Source: an uncultured Pseudomonadales bacterium
Lineage (GTDB): Bacteria > Pseudomonadota > Gammaproteobacteria > Pseudomonadales > Cellvibrionaceae
Length of the DNA: 64,000 bases
Direction of reading: 5' to 3'
NCBI GenBank assembly: GCA_947489425.1
Contig: CANLDL010000001.1
Location: 124,001-188,000 of the forward strand
Of the stretch, positions 27,067 to 37,447 are shown one piece after another (position 1 is the stretch's first letter; every line of letters begins with the position of its first letter). Position numbers and translations under genes: made by a program. The notes below the pieces were generated by a model. It searched no databases. It was not told where the DNA came from and saw only the letters and a list, made by a program, of their open reading frames with translations.

Positions 27067-27576
27067 TTACTGAGCGGCTTTCGTATTAATTTTGTTATCT
27101 ATTGGTCGCCCCATTAAATAAGATTTACCTGGGGCTACATTAAAATGTTTAGCGAGAGCGGTCCGTCCAAGTAGCATTTTAAATTTCATGGTTGAGCGAT
27201 TGGTTAATGTTAATTCAATATCTGTAGTGATCTCGCCTAGGCTCATTTGGGTATTAATAACGTAGCGGATTTCTTTTTCACCGCTAGAACTTGTGATTTC
27301 ACGTTGTCCTAAAGTAGCGGCTTCACAAATGATCTGTTGTTTTTCGCCGGTAGCCTTAGTGTTATCGATATTGTCACTACAAAAATAATCACTAAGTCCA
27401 AACCTTACATAGGATATGCCGTCTCTTTCAAAGGGCTCTATAAAGTCTGTATGTATTGCTGAGGTTCTTGCGCCCGTGTCGACCTTAACTTTGATATTGC
27501 TAATACCGAGATCAGGCAATGCTAGCCACTCTCTCCAGCCTACAGTAACGACTGTCTTATTATTGCTTTTTTTCAT
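27067..27576 (-). CDS. RimB-like retropepsin-type protease
   Basis: A 169-residue protein of the family once called ATP-dependent zinc protease, now seen as retropepsin-like aspartic peptidases. Catalytic motif VDTGARTSAIH with Asp33, and the C-terminal MLLGRTALAKHF flap-like segment. In Pseudomonas, RimB acts with RimK in glutamate modification of ribosomal protein S6, so its location at the head of this cluster supports a RimB role. Start near 27576 is the first gene of the minus-strand group. Confidence 0.87.
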   Translation of the reverse strand: MKKSNNKTVVTVGWREWLALPDLGISNIKVKVDTGARTSAIHTDFIEPFERDGISYVRFGLSDYFCSDNIDNTKATGEKQQIICEAATLGQREITSSSGEKEIRYVINTQMSLGEITTDIELTLTNRSTMKFKMLLGRTALAKHFNVAPGKSYLMGRPIDNKINTKAAQ

Positions 27577-27789
27577 CCATAGGACCTAATTTATTAACAC
27601 TTATATAGTACGTGCAGTAGCGGGGGTAGGGCAATCATGATTTTTAACAATTACTCGCAATAAGGCCAAATACAAATATTAATCGATAAGCTCTTGCCTA
27701 AATCTATTCTATAATGGAGAATTATACTTGTTTGTTACAAGCAAATTATAAGATAAGTATTTTAGTCACACTTATACAGGGATTAAATA

Positions 27790-28254
27790 ATGAGTTTTTT
27801 TAGTATCTCGGGCAATACCTTCAAGTGGCTTATGGCACTTTGGCCACCATTTTGGTTTACCGGTATTCGTTATGAGTATGTCAGTGACGATTTTCGTGAA
27901 ATTCGAGTAGGTATGGCGCTACGTTTTTATAATAAAAACATTCATGGTCTACAGTATGGCGGTAACCTATTTAGTATGACTGATGCTTGTCACGGAATCA
28001 TGCTTTTCCGTAATCTTGGGCCTGCTTATAATGTGCTCGATAAGTCTGCTCAAATTGAATTCGTTCGCCCAGGTAAGGGGAAGGTTGTTTTAGAGTGCAC
28101 GATAACCGATGATGATATAGCGGATATAAAGCAGAAGACAGCAAATGGTGATAAATACTTCAAGGAATTTACTGTACATGTTAAAGATCTTGAAGGCGAA
28201 ATCGTTGCATCCGTTGTTAAAACCGTCTATATCCGTCAAAAGCGCTCAAAGTAG
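27790..28254 (+). CDS. DUF4442/hot-dog thioesterase-like protein
   Basis: A 154-residue protein with motifs NIHGLQYGGNLFSMTDACHGIMLFRNLG and EFVRPGKGKVVLECTI, typical of DUF4442 hot-dog fold proteins related to acyl-CoA thioesterases. The conserved Gly-Gly-Asn and following Asp would lie in the active-site helix. Cytosolic; substrate unknown. A hairpin follows directly after the stop codon. Confidence 0.82.
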   Translation: MSFFSISGNTFKWLMALWPPFWFTGIRYEYVSDDFREIRVGMALRFYNKNIHGLQYGGNLFSMTDACHGIMLFRNLGPAYNVLDKSAQIEFVRPGKGKVVLECTITDDDIADIKQKTANGDKYFKEFTVHVKDLEGEIVASVVKTVYIRQKRSK

Positions 28255-28281
28255 TGTTTTAGCTGCCAGGCAGTTAAAACA
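28255..28281 (+). terminator. hairpin after DUF4442 gene
   Basis: TGTTTTA-CTGC pairs with GCAG-TAAAACA with one internal mismatch and a 3-base loop, starting at the base after the stop codon. No T tract. Confidence 0.55.
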
Positions 28282-28377
28282 TGTGAATAGCAGCTATCTT
28301 TGAGGCTGGTTTTCCCCTTATATCTATTTCTTCTTAAGTATATAGCCATATCTGCCGATACCTTAAGTAGGTAGGTT

Positions 28378-30009
28378 ATGTACTTTATGCTTAAAATTTA
28401 TTCAGCACGATTCTTGTTCTTAGCTACGATAGCCGTTGCCCTGGTGGGTATTGGGATTGTATATGGTTTTTACATGACGGCGAGCCACCAGCAGACTAAT
28501 GACGAATCTACTGCTGTCTATAGTAAGCAAAGCCTCCAAAATCATACGCTTGCCCTTAAAACAACTCTATCGCAACAGTTAATGTTGCAGGAACTCAAAT
28601 CTAGTTTTAATGATATTCATCAACTATATGCTATTGCAGTCAATACTATCGACTCGAGTTATTTGATCAAAGCCAATAAGCAAGGAAGAGAGCTAATCAT
28701 TGGCTTTGAAAAAGCGAGTATAGATAGTAAAGCTCTTAAGGACTATTTTAATGCGAGCCAAGCTGTAGTTGGCCGTTTAATAGATGGAACAGTTGATGTT
28801 TCAAAGCTTAATAAGCAGGTAAGAGAAAGAAACATTTTTCTTGAGCGAGTAGAAACTCTTTTGGAACAGGAAAAAGAGACGATAGAAAAAGTAAGAGCTG
28901 ATGCTTTAAAGAATCTCAGTGATTTAAATTCTGGTATAACTGCCAGCTCAAAAAACACAGAAAACTATACAGGGTTTTTATTGCTAGAATTGGCATTTTT
29001 ATTAATAGTTCTTATTGGGGTTGTTGGTATTTTTATACAAAAAAATATGGATGATAAATTAAAAAGATTTGCTAGCCAACACGCTACGGGGATCGATGGA
29101 AGCATGGCGATTAGTGAATCCGAATTTTCTTTTTTTTCAAGTCCAATAAAAGAAATATTGGTTGGCTTATCTGAAAGTGTTGGTAAAAATAAAAAGTATG
29201 ATACTCAGTTTGAAAAACTTTTTGATGATGTGGGTGCCTCGTTAAATAAATTCTCTCGGTATGGTGAGCCTGATTGTGAAATTTTCGATTTTATTATGCC
29301 TGATAGCCATAAATTACACTTAACAGATGTCGAAGAGGAATTGCCAGAAAAAATATCAAATTTTAAAGAGAAAATTTATGAGCGCTTAGAGTGTTTAGAA
29401 AAAGTCGATATCAACACTTTTAAACAACAATATAAACCACTGGATAGTGATAATGAGGAAAACGATACGGTTCAGTTAGTTAATAAGCTGGCGAGCAATA
29501 CAGATTCAATTGCTGGTATTGTTAATGTTATCAAATCAGTCGCTGAGCAAACCAATTTGTTAGCACTAAATGCAGCAATAGAAGCTGCTCGTGCAGGTGA
29601 TCAAGGTAGAGGATTTGCTGTGGTTGCAGATGAGGTTCGTGCTTTGGCACAAAAAACACAGAGTTCTACAACTGATATAGAAAATATAGTTGCTGAACTT
29701 CAACATGTATCTAAGGCTATTGGTGCTGTTCTTAGTAAAGAAGGTGTTTCGAATGAAAATATTGTAGGAGATGTTAAAAAATTAGAAGAGATCTTGTCTG
29801 ATAATAAAAAAGAGAATAGAGAGTTTCTTGAGTGGGCAGTGAATTATTTTGATGGTACAGAGTCGAACCTTGTATCTGTATTTGATAAGATTAAGAGTGA
29901 ACAATTTTTTGACGCCAAAAAACAGACGGAAAAGAATCAAAAGGTGATTGAGTTTTTTAGCGAAATTAAAAATATTGTTCGAGATAAATCCAAAGATTCT
30001 ATTGGCTAA
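28378..30009 (+). CDS. atypical methyl-accepting chemotaxis protein
   Basis: A 543-residue receptor: TM1 about 11-32, helical periplasmic sensor about 35-195, TM2 about 198-221, then a long cytoplasmic part. The conserved hairpin tip is intact ([36 protein letters not shown] split around 388-423), so CheA/CheW coupling is possible. The descending and ascending arms on both sides diverge strongly, and residues 230-360 are Asp/Glu/Phe-rich with no clear HAMP domain. No chemotaxis gene is near. Start codon follows AAGTAGG; a second Met three codons on is equally possible. Confidence 0.88.
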   Translation: MYFMLKIYSARFLFLATIAVALVGIGIVYGFYMTASHQQTNDESTAVYSKQSLQNHTLALKTTLSQQLMLQELKSSFNDIHQLYAIAVNTIDSSYLIKANKQGRELIIGFEKASIDSKALKDYFNASQAVVGRLIDGTVDVSKLNKQVRERNIFLERVETLLEQEKETIEKVRADALKNLSDLNSGITASSKNTENYTGFLLLELAFLLIVLIGVVGIFIQKNMDDKLKRFASQHATGIDGSMAISESEFSFFSSPIKEILVGLSESVGKNKKYDTQFEKLFDDVGASLNKFSRYGEPDCEIFDFIMPDSHKLHLTDVEEELPEKISNFKEKIYERLECLEKVDINTFKQQYKPLDSDNEENDTVQLVNKLASNTDSIAGIVNVIKSVAEQTNLLALNAAIEAARAGDQGRGFAVVADEVRALAQKTQSSTTDIENIVAELQHVSKAIGAVLSKEGVSNENIVGDVKKLEEILSDNKKENREFLEWAVNYFDGTESNLVSVFDKIKSEQFFDAKKQTEKNQKVIEFFSEIKNIVRDKSKDSIG

Positions 30010-30054
30010 TCCTATTTTTACGGGTATTATTTGCACAAAAAAATAAGGCGTCAA

Positions 30055-30303
30055 ATGATCTATATTAATACTCCATATACGCGAGCCCATTCGCAGAAGT
30101 TAAAAAAATACCTGTCCAGTGAACAAGTGAATACAGGCTCGGAAGTTATTTCCGAAGGTGAATTTATTGAAGCCGGCTGGTGGAAGGAAAAACGTAGTAA
30201 GCGTGATCGTCGCCAGCGCTCGATTAAACCATTACTTGATTTACGTGTAACGCGTGATAGAAGAGCAAATCCCGACAAGCCTCCAATTAGTATCAAAGTG
30301 TAA
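30055..30303 (+). CDS. small basic protein of unknown function
   Basis: I use the ATG at 30055, preceded by AAGGCG, giving 82 residues; an in-frame TTG at 30031 would add eight. The C-terminal half is very basic (KRSKRDRRQRS, VTRDRRANP), suggesting nucleic-acid or anionic-surface binding. No family recognised. It lies 45 bases after the chemotaxis receptor. Confidence 0.6.
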   Translation: MIYINTPYTRAHSQKLKKYLSSEQVNTGSEVISEGEFIEAGWWKEKRSKRDRRQRSIKPLLDLRVTRDRRANPDKPPISIKV

Positions 30304-30417
30304 TTTCCACTAATATCTTAGTTCCTGCTAGGTTGCATGCGCGATAAAAAGCTAACCATCCCTAGATTTACCCGTCTATAATAGCGATCTTTATTTATAC
30401 CTCACTAAAGGTGGATG

Positions 30418-31230
30418 ATGATTTTTGGAAAGATAATTGGCGGCGCTATTGGTTTTTATTCTGGTGGTGTTTTTACGGGTTTGTTGGGTGTTTTTATTGG
30501 GCATTTATTCGATAGATCACTGAAAAGCTTTATGAAGAGTGAGTCTCCAGAAGCGCTTGCCATTATTCAGCAAAATTTCTTTGAAACGACCTTTACACTA
30601 ATTGGCTATTTGGCTAAGTCCGATGGTCGCGTAACACCAGAGGAAATAAAAGAAACAGAAGCCTTAATGGCGCAAATGGGTTTAACCGCTGATCATAAGC
30701 GCGAGGCTATTAAGCTTTTCAAGGTAGGCTCGGCCGTTGATTTCGACCCAACCGAGACATTAGCACGTTTTCGTGAACACTGTGGAACTCGCCCACGCCT
30801 TGTGCAAATGTTGATGATGTATTTAGTTAATACGGCTCTGGCAGATGGCAAGTTTGATGAAGGTGAAGAGGCGGCACTAAAACTCGTCGCTCAAGGTCTA
30901 AATTATTCTGAGTTTGCATTTGCCCAATTACTGCGCATGATCAAAGCGCAGGGTACTTTTTCTAGTCGTGGCGGTTCTTATTATTCATCGGGCGGTGACC
31001 AAGCACCACGTTCCTCTGCCGATGAGTTAAATGCTGCCTACGACGCCTTGGGTGTCGAATCCAGCGCGAGTGATTCTGAAATTAAAAAGGCGTATCGTAA
31101 ACTTATGAGCGAATATCACCCCGATAAGCTCATGGGCCAAGGTGTGCCTGATGATATGTTAAAGGCTGCCACTGAGCGTTCCCAAGAGGTGCAAGCGGCT
31201 TATGATGTTATCAAAAAGGCCCGAAAATAA
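30418..31230 (+). CDS. djlA: DjlA-like J-domain co-chaperone
   Basis: About 270 residues: short hydrophobic N-terminal segment ([26 protein letters not shown]), TerB-like helical domain (about 50-175), glycine/serine-rich linker and a C-terminal J domain with HPD in [12 protein letters not shown]. This order is characteristic of DjlA, a membrane-anchored DnaK partner. ATG at 30418 is preferred to 30415 because AAAGG is then six bases away. Confidence 0.92.
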   Translation: MIFGKIIGGAIGFYSGGVFTGLLGVFIGHLFDRSLKSFMKSESPEALAIIQQNFFETTFTLIGYLAKSDGRVTPEEIKETEALMAQMGLTADHKREAIKLFKVGSAVDFDPTETLARFREHCGTRPRLVQMLMMYLVNTALADGKFDEGEEAALKLVAQGLNYSEFAFAQLLRMIKAQGTFSSRGGSYYSSGGDQAPRSSADELNAAYDALGVESSASDSEIKKAYRKLMSEYHPDKLMGQGVPDDMLKAATERSQEVQAAYDVIKKARK

Positions 31231-31368
31231 TCACTATTACACCCTATAGAGTTGATCGTCTAAAAAGAGATATGCGGCTGTTTTTTGTATATGACAATAT
31301 GGTACATTGCACACCATTACTAGGTTTGACTATTAAAAATTAAAAAATAACGACAAATAGAGGTTTGT

Positions 31369-31992
31369 GTGCAAAGTATTATAGTTGCTGGTGGTTGGCT
31401 CATGTTGCCACTGATTTTGTGTTCTATAGCAATGATTGCGATAACAGTAGAGCGTTTTTGGACGCTAAACCCCAAAAAAGTTGCCCCAAAACACCAACTT
31501 GCTCAAGTTTGGTCGTGGATTAAAAATAACGAAGTGAATGCTGAGCGCTTACGATCTTTGAAACAGTCATCGGAGCTAGGTGTTATTTTAGCTGCGGGCC
31601 TTAGTAACTCACGCAATGGCCGTGAGACTATGAAGGATAGTATTCAAGAGGCTGCAAATCAGGTGATACACTCGATGGAGCGCTATATAGGTGCATTGGG
31701 TACTATCGCTGCCGTTGCCCCTTTGTTGGGCTTATTGGGTACGGTATTAGGTATGATTAAAGTCTTTGTCGCTATCGAGCTGCAAGGTACAGGTAATGCG
31801 GGTGCTTTAGCCGGTGGTATCTCTGAGGCACTAATTACCACAGCCGCTGGGCTCTTAGTGGCTATTCCTGCAATGATTGCGCATCGTTTTTATATTCGTC
31901 GTATAGATTCTCTAGCGGTGACTATGGAGCAAGAAGCTGTCAAGTTAGTGGATGCCCTACATAGTGATCGACGTGTTGATGTGAAGTCTTAA
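31369..31992 (+). CDS. exbB: ExbB/TolQ-family proton channel subunit
   Basis: A 207-residue inner-membrane protein with three helices (about 7-28, 107-135 and 150-172) and the family motif APLLGLLGTVLGMI. GTG start after AGAGG. Three bases before the exbD-like gene. ExbB-ExbD use the proton gradient to energise outer-membrane processes through a TonB-type partner, which is not in the window. In Pseudomonas the same pair precedes lpxK. Confidence 0.93.
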   Translation: MQSIIVAGGWLMLPLILCSIAMIAITVERFWTLNPKKVAPKHQLAQVWSWIKNNEVNAERLRSLKQSSELGVILAAGLSNSRNGRETMKDSIQEAANQVIHSMERYIGALGTIAAVAPLLGLLGTVLGMIKVFVAIELQGTGNAGALAGGISEALITTAAGLLVAIPAMIAHRFYIRRIDSLAVTMEQEAVKLVDALHSDRRVDVKS

Positions 31993-31995
31993 GTT

Positions 31996-32421
31996 ATGGA
32001 ATTTCGTCGTCAGGTTAGAGAAGAAGAGAGTATTAATTTAACACCATTGATTGATGTTGTGTTTTTACTGCTCATTTTCTTTATGGTGTCTACCACCTTT
32101 ACTAAAGAAACACATTTGGCGGTAGACTTACCTGAGGCCTCTGCTGAGGCATCGACTGTGGCTAAGCAAAGTATTGATATTGTCGTTCGTAAAAATGGCG
32201 ATTATGCAATCAATGGTCAGAATGTCATCAATCAGCAGGCAGATACGCTATATCGTGCATTAGAAAAAATTTCTAATGGGGATAATAAGCAACCATTAGT
32301 GATTACAGCGGATGCAAATGCACCGCATCAGGCAGTTGTCCGTGCTATGGATGTTGCCGGTAAGCTCGGTTTTGAGCAGCTACGTATTACCACCCAAGAA
32401 CCTGTTGTAAGTCCACAATAA
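31996..32421 (+). CDS. exbD: ExbD/TolR-family protein
   Basis: A 141-residue protein with one membrane helix carrying the proton-relay Asp20 (TPLIDVVFLLLIFFMV), followed by a periplasmic TolR-like domain. Immediately downstream of exbB, so they form one unit. The last residues are unremarkable and the length is standard. Confidence 0.93.
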   Translation: MEFRRQVREEESINLTPLIDVVFLLLIFFMVSTTFTKETHLAVDLPEASAEASTVAKQSIDIVVRKNGDYAINGQNVINQQADTLYRALEKISNGDNKQPLVITADANAPHQAVVRAMDVAGKLGFEQLRITTQEPVVSPQ

Positions 32422-32475
32422 CCCAGCTTAATGCCTATTTTTCTAAGGTTTGTTAATTATTATTAAGGCAATATC

Positions 32476-33600
32476 TTGAGTAAATCTAAGCAATCTATAC
32501 TGCATCAGTTTTTCCTCAAACTTTGGTATGAGCCAAGTCTAACAAGCCGCTTACTTAGTTATTGCTTATCACCTCTCTCTTTGCTATTTAAATTACTGGC
32601 GAGCAGGAAAAAATCAAGAGATAGACAGGTGGCTAGAGAGCTAGCTGTACCCGTTGTAGTTATTGGCAATATAACGGTAGGGGGTACCGGTAAAACCCCC
32701 GTTGTCATTGCTCTAGCAAAGGCATTGCAAGCGCATGACAAAAAAGTGGGTATTATTAGCCGTGGTTATGGCGGTACACACGACAAAAGCGATAGCACAA
32801 GCTCGCTTTTAGTAAACGCCGACACATCGGTGCTTGTGAGTGGCGATGAATCACTACTGATTGCTCAAGAGACCGGGTGCCCCGTGGTTATTGATCGAAA
32901 CCGTAGTAGGGCAGCTGAGTATTTACTAAAAGAATTCCCTAATACCGATATTGTTATCAGTGATGATGGCTTACAGCATTATAAGCTTTACCGTAGTTTA
33001 GAAGTCGTCGTTATTGATAACAAGCGTGGTTTAGGTAACCTATATTGCCTACCAGCAGGCCCGCTACGAGAACCCGTTTCTCGCTTAAATAGTGTTGACT
33101 GGGTACTGCTGAATACTCAGCCGTCGCATGAACAAGAGGCTTATAAGCGCAAGCCTTTACAAGCGATGATTAGGGAAACCCTTCCCGATAGCAAGTTTCA
33201 GCTAGCATCGGTGAACCTACAGCCAAGCCAATGGCTAAATATAAGCTTGCAAAAGCACTATGACTTACAAGAGCCTAGCTGGTATCAAGCGCATATTGAA
33301 AAAGGACAACCTACGGTCATGGCAATAGCGGCAATTGGTAACCCTGAACGCTTTTTTGATACGCTCAATACCTTGGAGATAACTCCACAGAAAATGGCCT
33401 TTGATGACCATCATTCGTTTTCGCCTGATGATTTCGCTGCGAGTACCGAAGAGATCGTTGTGATGACAACAAAAGATGCTGTTAAGTGTGCAGGCTTCTC
33501 AAATGAACATTGTTGGGCATTAAAAGTGTCTTTACAATTACCAAAGCAACTTATCGGCGATGTCTTGAACTTGACTAACATTCAAGGCAACAACGTTTAA
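32476..33600 (+). CDS. lpxK: tetraacyldisaccharide 4'-kinase
   Basis: A 374-residue inner-membrane kinase that phosphorylates the lipid A precursor. Membrane-associated N-terminal helix ([17 protein letters not shown]), P-loop VGGTGKTPV near 68, and the conserved [11 protein letters not shown]. Starts with TTG. The lipid A flippase gene msbA, which precedes lpxK in enterics, is absent here, as in Pseudomonas. Confidence 0.94.
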   Translation: MSKSKQSILHQFFLKLWYEPSLTSRLLSYCLSPLSLLFKLLASRKKSRDRQVARELAVPVVVIGNITVGGTGKTPVVIALAKALQAHDKKVGIISRGYGGTHDKSDSTSSLLVNADTSVLVSGDESLLIAQETGCPVVIDRNRSRAAEYLLKEFPNTDIVISDDGLQHYKLYRSLEVVVIDNKRGLGNLYCLPAGPLREPVSRLNSVDWVLLNTQPSHEQEAYKRKPLQAMIRETLPDSKFQLASVNLQPSQWLNISLQKHYDLQEPSWYQAHIEKGQPTVMAIAAIGNPERFFDTLNTLEITPQKMAFDDHHSFSPDDFAASTEEIVVMTTKDAVKCAGFSNEHCWALKVSLQLPKQLIGDVLNLTNIQGNNV

Positions 33601-33629
33601 GCAATATTTATTACGATAAAAACAATACT

Positions 33630-34388
33630 ATGTTTACAGTTATTATTCCTTCTCGATTTAGCTCATCAAGATTACCCGGTAAGCCCTTGGCAATGATAGC
33701 GGGGAAGAGCATGATCCAGCGTGTTTATGAGCAAGCGAGCCAGTCGAGTGCCTCACGAGTTATTGTTGCTACCGATGATTCACGTATTGTCGATGCGGTG
33801 AGCAGCTTTGGTGGTGAAGTTTGCATGACAGCAAGTGAGCATGTTTCTGGTACCGATCGATTACAAGAAGTGTGTGGTCAGTACAATTTACATAAGGACG
33901 ACATCGTTGTTAATGTACAAGGTGACGAGCCCTTAATTCCTCCCGCTGTTATTGATCAGGTCGCGCGTAATTTACAACAGAATCCACAAGCAGTTGTTGC
34001 TACCTTAAGTGAACCCATTAAATCTAATGGAGAATTTAATAATCCAAATATTGTTAAAGTTGTTAAAGATAAAGCCCAATGCGCATTATATTTTTCTCGG
34101 GCGAGTATTCCGTATCATCGTGAGAGAAAGCCGTTTGAATGTGATGATGCTAATGGAGAAGTACTAATACAGCGCCATATTGGTATCTACGGTTATCGAG
34201 TAGCGGCGTTACAAGAGTTTGTTACTTGGCCTGTTGGTACTCTTGAATCAATAGAGATGTTAGAGCAATTACGTTTTTTAGAAAATGGTCAAAAGATTCA
34301 CGTAGAGCCGTCTTGTGAAGCGGTTCCTGGTGGTATTGATACCCCAGAAGATCTAATGCGAATTAATGAGTTTTTGTTTAAGGGGTAG
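33630..34388 (+). CDS. kdsB: CMP-KDO synthetase
   Basis: A 252-residue cytidylyltransferase that activates KDO for lipopolysaccharide core synthesis. Motifs: [15 protein letters not shown] at the N-terminus, [11 protein letters not shown] near 92, and HIGIYGYR near 180. It lies 29 bases after lpxK; the small Trm112-like gene often found between these two genes is missing. Confidence 0.95.
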   Translation: MFTVIIPSRFSSSRLPGKPLAMIAGKSMIQRVYEQASQSSASRVIVATDDSRIVDAVSSFGGEVCMTASEHVSGTDRLQEVCGQYNLHKDDIVVNVQGDEPLIPPAVIDQVARNLQQNPQAVVATLSEPIKSNGEFNNPNIVKVVKDKAQCALYFSRASIPYHRERKPFECDDANGEVLIQRHIGIYGYRVAALQEFVTWPVGTLESIEMLEQLRFLENGQKIHVEPSCEAVPGGIDTPEDLMRINEFLFKG

Positions 34389-34415
34389 ATTAGATAATAT
34401 GAATGAGTTAATACT

Positions 34416-34907
34416 GTGAAGGTAAGTGTATTATTTGTTTGTTTGGGTAATATTTGTCGGTCGCCGACAGCCCATGGCTTGTTTCAAGCCTATGTTAATA
34501 AGGCTTGCTTGTCTGATGAAATTTTTGTCGACTCCGCAGGTACAGGTGCTTGGCATGTCGGTGAGTCACCAGATAAACGCGCGCAATCAATCGCATTAAA
34601 TAAAGGTTATGATATTAGCCATTTGTTGGGCCGACAGGTCGAGCCAGACGACTTTTTCAAGTTTGATTATATTCTCGCAATGGATACCCAAAACCTACAT
34701 GACTTAAGTAATATTAAGCCTGCGCAGAGTAAGTGTACGTTAGGCTTGTTTTTAGAGCTTGCAAATAAAGAGTCTATACTTAATGGTATTTTAGAAGTGC
34801 CGGATCCATTTTACGGCGACGCTGAGCACTTTGAAAAAGCGATTCAATTAATTGAATCGGGTGCCAAAAACTTATTAGCAAAAATTAGAGAAGAACATGA
34901 CATCTAA
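34416..34907 (+). CDS. low-molecular-weight protein-tyrosine phosphatase
   Basis: A 163-residue phosphatase with P-loop Cys9 in CLGNICRSP and general-acid Asp in VPDPFYGD near the C-terminus. GTG start. Overlaps murB by 11 bases, so translation is coupled. The same gene order is found in Pseudomonas; its substrate there is not settled. Confidence 0.93.
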   Translation: MKVSVLFVCLGNICRSPTAHGLFQAYVNKACLSDEIFVDSAGTGAWHVGESPDKRAQSIALNKGYDISHLLGRQVEPDDFFKFDYILAMDTQNLHDLSNIKPAQSKCTLGLFLELANKESILNGILEVPDPFYGDAEHFEKAIQLIESGAKNLLAKIREEHDI

Positions 34908-35937
34908 TTTTTTAGAGCAGTGCCATAAAAATTATAATTTGCAAAAATTAAATACTTTAGCTGTACCCTCTATTGCTGAGTACTTTTTGGATATAAGTAC
35001 CGACAGATTACTATTGCAAGCACTGCAGTTTTCGCAAAAAGCTGAGATCCCTTTAACGATTTTGGGTGGTGGTAGTAATGTACTATTACCAGACAAAATT
35101 ATGGGTCTGGTGATCAAAATTTCGACACAAGGTCGAGAGGTTTTACTTGAAGACGATAATAGCCTTACTGTTCGATTTGCTGCAGGTGAAAATTGGCATG
35201 ACACCGTTTTGTGGTGTGTGAAAAAAAACTTATATGGCATAGAAAATTTAGCATTAATTCCTGGGACTATTGGTGCTGCGCCGATTCAAAATATTGGTGC
35301 CTATGGTGTTGAATTGATGAGTTGCCTAGAGCGGGTAGAGGGGTTTTATCTTTCGACCAATGAATTATTTATATTGGAAAACGAAGCGTGTTTGTTTGCT
35401 TATCGCGATAGTATTTTTAAGCAAAGCATGAGAGGCAAAGCTGTGATTACTCATGTTACGCTGACCTTGAGTAAAGTGCCAAAACTGCATGTAGAGTATC
35501 CAGCGCTACAAGAACAGCTAATTAGCAATAAAGCCGACGAAGATTCATTGTCAGCACTCGATGTTGCCTCTGCTGTTATTGCTATTCGCCAACAGAAACT
35601 ACCGAACCCAGAGCAAATACCTAATGCCGGTAGCTTTTTTAAAAACCCAGTAGTTAGTAAGGCCATTTACAAAAAAATTTACAACGAGTACCCAGCCGTT
35701 GTGGCATATCGGATGGCTGATGATACGTATAAATTAGCGGCCGGTTGGTTAATCGACCAAGCTGGTTGGCGAGGGAAGTTACTCGATAATATTTGTATGC
35801 ACCATAAGCAGGCATTAGTACTGACAAACCCTAATCATTGTACAACACAACAGCTTTTGGCTTTTGTGGATAAAGTTCAGGAATCTATCTGGGATAAATT
35901 TCATGTAAACCTTGAAATTGAACCTATTCAACTGTAA
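34897..35937 (+). CDS. murB: UDP-N-acetylenolpyruvoylglucosamine reductase
   Basis: A 346-residue FAD enzyme of peptidoglycan synthesis, type I. FAD-binding ILGGGSNVLLPD near 55, GTIGAAPIQNIGAYG near 127, catalytic Ser in NAGSFFKNP near 247, and a C-terminal Glu in LEIEP. Length is typical. Last gene of the exbBD-lpxK-kdsB-ptp-murB run. Confidence 0.95.
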   Translation: MTSNFLEQCHKNYNLQKLNTLAVPSIAEYFLDISTDRLLLQALQFSQKAEIPLTILGGGSNVLLPDKIMGLVIKISTQGREVLLEDDNSLTVRFAAGENWHDTVLWCVKKNLYGIENLALIPGTIGAAPIQNIGAYGVELMSCLERVEGFYLSTNELFILENEACLFAYRDSIFKQSMRGKAVITHVTLTLSKVPKLHVEYPALQEQLISNKADEDSLSALDVASAVIAIRQQKLPNPEQIPNAGSFFKNPVVSKAIYKKIYNEYPAVVAYRMADDTYKLAAGWLIDQAGWRGKLLDNICMHHKQALVLTNPNHCTTQQLLAFVDKVQESIWDKFHVNLEIEPIQL

Positions 35938-36035
35938 TCAATTCATATAGAGTGCTTTCTAAGTAATGAAAAAAAAGGTCGTAATTCCATATTGTTTGTA
36001 AGTTTTTAATGGACATATGATGAGTGCGAATATTT

Positions 36036-36656
36036 ATGCAAAGCCAGTCTTCACTGTTTGAGTCCTCTCAAGAATCCCTACCAATAGCCGATGGTAAGCT
36101 AGATTACTATCCTACGTGGCTAGACCCAAAGACCGCTGATGAGTCTTTCAGTGAGCTAAAAAAAACAGTGCGATGGCAACAGTCGATGCTGAATATGTAC
36201 GGTAAGTCTATTGCAATACCTAGACTTAATGCGTGGTATGGCGATGCCGGTCGAGATTATGGCTACTCGGGCCATCGATTCCAAGCATTACCTTGGCTGC
36301 CATTACTGACCACATTAAAGTACCAGATAGAAGCCGAAACTGGCTTTGAATTTAATAGCGTACTGGTCAATTGTTATAGGGACGGAAATGACAGTGTTGC
36401 ATGGCATAGTGATGATGAGCCTGAATTGAAGAAAAACCCTGTCATAGCCTCGCTAAGTTTAGGTGCTGAAAGAATCTTTCAACTACGCCATCGTTACCAA
36501 AAACAAAGTAAGGTAACTAAAATAGCTTTAGCTCATGGCTCCTTGTTGATAATGTCAGGGGAGCTTCAGCATTATTGGCAGCATCAACTGCCTAAGGTTG
36601 CAACAAAAATTGGTGAGAGAATAAACCTCACGTATCGGTACATACATGAACCATAA
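36036..36656 (+). CDS. alkB: AlkB-like 2-oxoglutarate/Fe(II) DNA dealkylase
   Basis: About 206 residues. Iron ligands His124 and Asp126 (AWHSDDE), a distal His in LQHYWQH, and 2-oxoglutarate arginines in ERINLTYRY. The N-terminal part (LDYYPTWLDP) fits the short AlkB/ALKBH2-3 type that repairs alkylated bases. A GTG at 36024 would add four residues; neither start has a strong ribosome site. Confidence 0.9.
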   Translation: MQSQSSLFESSQESLPIADGKLDYYPTWLDPKTADESFSELKKTVRWQQSMLNMYGKSIAIPRLNAWYGDAGRDYGYSGHRFQALPWLPLLTTLKYQIEAETGFEFNSVLVNCYRDGNDSVAWHSDDEPELKKNPVIASLSLGAERIFQLRHRYQKQSKVTKIALAHGSLLIMSGELQHYWQHQLPKVATKIGERINLTYRYIHEP

Positions 36657-36766
36657 GTGGCTTACAAACGATTTAATGGTGTTTTATAAGCGGTATTATC
36701 TATAAATATCTGTACGATGGTACAAAAATAGGGCAATATTTGCTCCATTAATAATAAGTAGTAGTT

Positions 36767-37426
36767 ATGCAAGTGATTAAAATATTAGTAGTTGATGACC
36801 ATGATTTAATGCGTACAGGCTTGGTCAGAATTCTCAATGACATTGATGAATTTTCTGTACTGGGCGAGGCAGAAAGCGGTGAGCAAGCTATTCGTTTGTC
36901 TCGCGAGTTAAAGCCAGATGTCGTATTAATGGACGTTAAAATGCCAGGCATTGGGGGTGTTGAATCGACCAAGAGAATTTTGGCGCAAGATGAACACGTA
37001 AAAATTATAGCAGTGACTTCTTGCGAGGATGACATTTATCCAAGTCGTCTACTACAAGCTGGTGCTTTTGCTTATTTAACCAAGAAAGCTGACCCTGCGG
37101 AGGTCATTAAAGCGATTAAAATAGTTGTCTCGGGCAAGCCTTATTTTAGCCAAGAGATAGCACAGCAACTCGCACTGAAGAACATTAATCCAGCTAATCA
37201 ATCTGACTCTCCTTTTGAACAACTATCGGAGCGCGAGCTGCAAATAGCGATGATGATTGTTCGCGGTGAAAAGGCACCAGAAATTGCAGAAAAATTAAAT
37301 ATTAGCGCGAAAACGATTAATAGCTATCGGTATAGAATTTTTGAAAAGTTTAGTATCACTAACGATGTTGAACTGGTTCACTTTGCAATAAAACATAAAG
37401 CATTTGATATCGATACACTGGAATAA
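36767..37426 (+). CDS. uvrY: UvrY/GacA-type response regulator
   Basis: A 219-residue NarL/FixJ-family regulator: receiver with Asp56 (LMDVKMPG), then a LuxR-type helix-turn-helix (LSERELQIAMMIVRGEKAPEIAE). Directly followed by uvrC, the classic neighbour of uvrY/gacA in gammaproteobacteria. In that role it is phosphorylated by BarA/GacS and drives csr small RNA genes; no such RNA was found in the window. Confidence 0.94.
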   Translation: MQVIKILVVDDHDLMRTGLVRILNDIDEFSVLGEAESGEQAIRLSRELKPDVVLMDVKMPGIGGVESTKRILAQDEHVKIIAVTSCEDDIYPSRLLQAGAFAYLTKKADPAEVIKAIKIVVSGKPYFSQEIAQQLALKNINPANQSDSPFEQLSERELQIAMMIVRGEKAPEIAEKLNISAKTINSYRYRIFEKFSITNDVELVHFAIKHKAFDIDTLE

Positions 37427-37447
37427 AATACTTATCCCACTTTACTC

